Origin: Vibrio mytili
GTDB taxonomy: Bacteria > Pseudomonadota > Gammaproteobacteria > Enterobacterales > Vibrionaceae
NCBI RefSeq assembly: GCF_000830505.1
Contig: NZ_JXOK01000081.1
Location: 62,001 to 126,000 of the forward strand
Length of the DNA stretch: 64,000 nt
Direction of reading: 5' to 3'
Part shown: positions 62,111-64,000 of the stretch, piece by piece
How positions within the stretch are numbered: the stretch's first letter is position 1
Layout of the letters: each line of letters starts with the position of its first letter
The notes under the pieces: generated by a model
Databases searched by the model: none
What the model was told of the DNA's origin: nothing
The model's input: the letters and a program-made list of their open reading frames with translations, nothing else
Program-made: the position numbers and the translations under genes

Positions 62111-63445
62111 ATGGCTGGGCAGTTTAAGATGGATTCCATTCCGGGATCGCTTGTCGTCGTTGGCGGAACTTACGAACCTTGGTTATCAGTACTAGAACAA
62201 GTGGGTTGGAAGTGTCACCAAGTGGGTGATTTGCGTAAAGCCAATACTTTATTAGAAGATATTGGACCGTGTATTGGTATCGTCGATCTCAGCCAAGATG
62301 AATTCAGCTTAAATGGTTTAGCCAACTTGGTCAGCACGCATAAACATGTTCGCTGGTTGGCATTTATCCGTGAGTCTCAATTAGGCACTGACACGATTTG
62401 CCAATTCATCGTCAATTTCTGTATCGACTTTTTCACCGCGCCCATTCCGGACGCTCAGTTACTCAGCACCATTGGTCACCAGTTAGGTATGCTGAAACTC
62501 GAGAAAAAAGTTTGGCCGACATTTGGTAGTAGCTTAGATATGGGGCTAGTGGGCGAATCCATTCCGATGAAGCGCCTACGTGACCAAATTAAACGTATCG
62601 GTCCTACAGATGTCAGCATCCTGATCTCTGGTGAAAGCGGAACAGGCAAAGAGGCTGTTGCACGCTCTATACACAAAGTGTCTTCACGCTCTCATAAGCC
62701 CTTTATGTCAGTCAACTGTCGAGCTCTAAGTGAGCAACGTTTCCAAGCGGAAGTGTTTGGTGGGGAAAATTGTGCGGATTCTGGCCCTAGCATACTAGAA
62801 CAAGCTGACGGTGGTACGGTACTGTTTAACGACATCCTCACCATCTCTAAAGAGCAGCAGATGAACCTGTTGAGGTTCTTGCAAGAAGGCACTCTCGAGA
62901 CGAAAGATGGCTTAAAAAATGTCAATGTGCGTGTGTTAGCTGCTAATTCAGCCGATGTTGAGAAAGCCCTGATCAATGGTGACTTCAATGAGGAATTGTA
63001 CCATTACATTAATGTACTGCGTATCAACGTGCCGAGTTTGAAAGAGCGCGCTAGTGATATCGCATTGTTAGCTCGATTTTACTTATTAGAGTTTTCAAAA
63101 GAATATAACTCGCAAGCGAAAAGCTTTTCAGAAGACGCGATTAAAGCGTTAACCCGCTACTTTTGGCCTGGTAACGTGCGCGAATTGATGAACCAAATTA
63201 AGCGTGCGGTATTGATGTCAGATAGCATTATTATCGAAGATTTTCACCTAGATTTACCACAGCGTAACGAAGCAAAGAGAAGCTTAAAATCGATCCGTGA
63301 AAAAAGTGAGCGTGATGCATTGCTCGTGGTTTTAGAGTCACACTCTGGTCAGGTTTCCAATGCGGCAAAAGAGCTTGGTGTTTCTCGCGCGACCATGTAC
63401 CGCCTATTGAACAAGCATAACCTAATTTCAGAACCTGCTATGTAG
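62111..63445 (+). CDS. vpsR: Biofilm regulator VpsR (atypical NtrC-family protein)
   Basis: 444 residues, homologue of V. cholerae VpsR, master activator of exopolysaccharide genes that responds to cyclic di-GMP; as in V. cholerae it follows lysS. N-terminal receiver-like domain (1-115) with Asp59 in GIVDLSQDEF. AAA+ domain (about 145-370) with Walker A GESGTGKE at 174. The sigma-54 contact loop GAFTGA is missing: the segment reads VFGGENCADSGPS. The Walker B acid pair is Asn-Asp (VLFND, about 240). C-terminal Fis-type helix-turn-helix (NAAKELGVSRATMYRLLNKH). These changes fit published work placing VpsR with sigma-70 RNA polymerase. Confidence 0.94.
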   Translation: MAGQFKMDSIPGSLVVVGGTYEPWLSVLEQVGWKCHQVGDLRKANTLLEDIGPCIGIVDLSQDEFSLNGLANLVSTHKHVRWLAFIRESQLGTDTICQFIVNFCIDFFTAPIPDAQLLSTIGHQLGMLKLEKKVWPTFGSSLDMGLVGESIPMKRLRDQIKRIGPTDVSILISGESGTGKEAVARSIHKVSSRSHKPFMSVNCRALSEQRFQAEVFGGENCADSGPSILEQADGGTVLFNDILTISKEQQMNLLRFLQEGTLETKDGLKNVNVRVLAANSADVEKALINGDFNEELYHYINVLRINVPSLKERASDIALLARFYLLEFSKEYNSQAKSFSEDAIKALTRYFWPGNVRELMNQIKRAVLMSDSIIIEDFHLDLPQRNEAKRSLKSIREKSERDALLVVLESHSGQVSNAAKELGVSRATMYRLLNKHNLISEPAM

Positions 63446-63470
63446 TGGTTTTTATATCTGAAGCAACAGC

Positions 63471-63500
63471 AAAAAAGGAGCGATGGTCGCTCCTTTTTTT
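63471..63500 (+). terminator. Intrinsic terminator after vpsR
   Basis: AAAAAAGGAGCGA-tgg-TCGCTCCTTTTTT with another T: 13-bp perfect stem. Confidence 0.93.
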
Positions 63501-63770
63501 GTTTTTTAGAGTCATTTCAGGGTGATGAATTAATGGGTGTTCATGCTAGTGATGAACTAATGACAGCGTTAAACTTTGCATAATAATTATTCATTAGGCG
63601 AATGTTTTGTGTTTATTTATATATGCAACTAAGCCTTGGTGGATTGGTTTGTTTTTAACCAAAAGTTAAAAAACTGTTTGATATAAATCCTCATTTGCAT
63701 ACAATTTAACCATAACTCAAGGAGTTATATCACTTATTAAACGGATTAATTTTTAGCTAGGAGGCGCAAG
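63501..63770. other. Intergenic region between vpsR and the last small ORF
   Basis: About 270 bp, AT-rich. A hairpin GTTCAT (63539-63544) / ATGAAC (63552-63557). The promoter of the small ORF must be here. Nothing else recognised. Confidence 0.4.
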
Positions 63771-63884
63771 ATGAAACATTACGCAGTTAATACTCGTGCT
63801 TGCGCTGATCGAATTGTTGTCGCGACCATTCGCATGATGGCCGATAAACACACATCTGGCTCAAAACATAAAATTAATCCGTAA
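63771..63884 (+). CDS. Possible small protein or leader peptide (37 aa)
   Basis: ORF of 37 codons, MKHYAVNTRACADRIVVATI to the end KHKINP, with a near-ideal ribosome site AGGAGG 6 bp before the ATG. Basic, no signal peptide or membrane helix. It is followed by two RNA hairpins, the second of which covers the ribosome site of the next ORF (ATG 63996, cut off by the window end). That layout fits either a leader peptide or one of a pair of small proteins. I do not recognise the sequence. Confidence 0.6.
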   Translation: MKHYAVNTRACADRIVVATIRMMADKHTSGSKHKINP

Positions 63885-63955
63885 CCTTTCTAATGTTCAC
63901 TAGGCTGCGGAAAATAGCGGCTTAGTCTATACAGATATTTGTTCTCTTCGTCCTA

Positions 63956-63991
63956 TTTTCCCAGTCAACTCTATGTCGATAACTGGGAGAA
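63956..63991 (+). promoter_or_regulatory. Hairpin masking a ribosome binding site at the window end
   Basis: TTTTCCCAGT (63956-63965) pairs with ACTGGGAGAA (63982-63991) with one G-U pair. The 3' arm contains GGGAG, 6 nt before ATG 63996. A smaller hairpin CTAGGCTGC / GCGGCTTAG lies just before it (63900-63925). In the folded state the next gene would be translated poorly. Confidence 0.6.
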
Positions 63992-64000
63992 AATTATGCG

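Overview
This window is ordinary core chromosome from a gammaproteobacterium of the genus Vibrio, most likely a relative of the V. parahaemolyticus / V. harveyi group. The genus call rests on gene content and order: ftsA-ftsZ-lpxC, a DUF721/DciA gene (not secM) before secA, arcB and arcA close together, a thr operon with a leader peptide, xerD-dsbC-recJ-prfB-lysS, and a vpsR homologue directly after lysS. The species is not resolved. I see no rRNA, tRNA, insertion sequence, prophage or CRISPR array.

Layout. 1-3.5 kb: end of the division/envelope cluster (ftsA, ftsZ, lpxC). 3.6-8.6 kb: dciA, secA, mutT, dapB. 9-13.5 kb: carAB, with a CarZ-like small RNA in its 3' end. 13.6-19 kb: a TSUP permease and a LysR regulator whose 3' ends overlap, then the reverse-strand cluster mtnN-cbiB-btuF-yadS and a DUF1499 lipoprotein. 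19-31.6 kb: two complete but different glutamate synthase operons in tandem, both on the reverse strand. 32-38.7 kb: yhcC, arcB plus a small lipoprotein, arcA, a DUF3293 gene, rraA and a small outer-membrane-like protein. 39-44.2 kb: thrLABC. 44.3-48 kb: grcA under tandem FNR sites, nfo, a His-rich microprotein, ung, a hemerythrin-like protein, DUF3545. 48.5-55 kb: transporters alsT and brnQ, yaaA, srmB, trmN, fldB. 55.4-61.7 kb: xerD, dsbC, recJ, prfB with its programmed +1 frameshift, lysS. 62-64 kb: vpsR and a 37-codon small ORF, followed by a hairpin that covers the ribosome binding site of a gene leaving the window.

Themes. Nitrogen and amino-acid metabolism dominate: carAB, two GOGATs, dapB, thrABC, brnQ, alsT. 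A redox layer (ArcAB, FNR-like boxes at grcA and next to arcA) adjoins it. The most interesting regulatory signal is that two biosynthetic operons, carAB and the second gltBD, carry the same 3'-end design: hairpin, short unpaired segment complementary to the Shine-Dalgarno region of the operon's own first gene, then an intrinsic terminator. For carAB this matches the CarZ autoregulatory RNA known from V. cholerae. For gltBD I know of no description.

Sequence quality. Seven genes (ftsZ, carB, the TSUP permease, the first gltD, arcB, thrB, recJ) are broken by nine single-base deletions, each in a run of identical bases. Several are essential or highly conserved, so I treat these as sequencing or assembly errors and annotate the full genes. 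The prfB frameshift is different: it has the classic recoding signal and is real.
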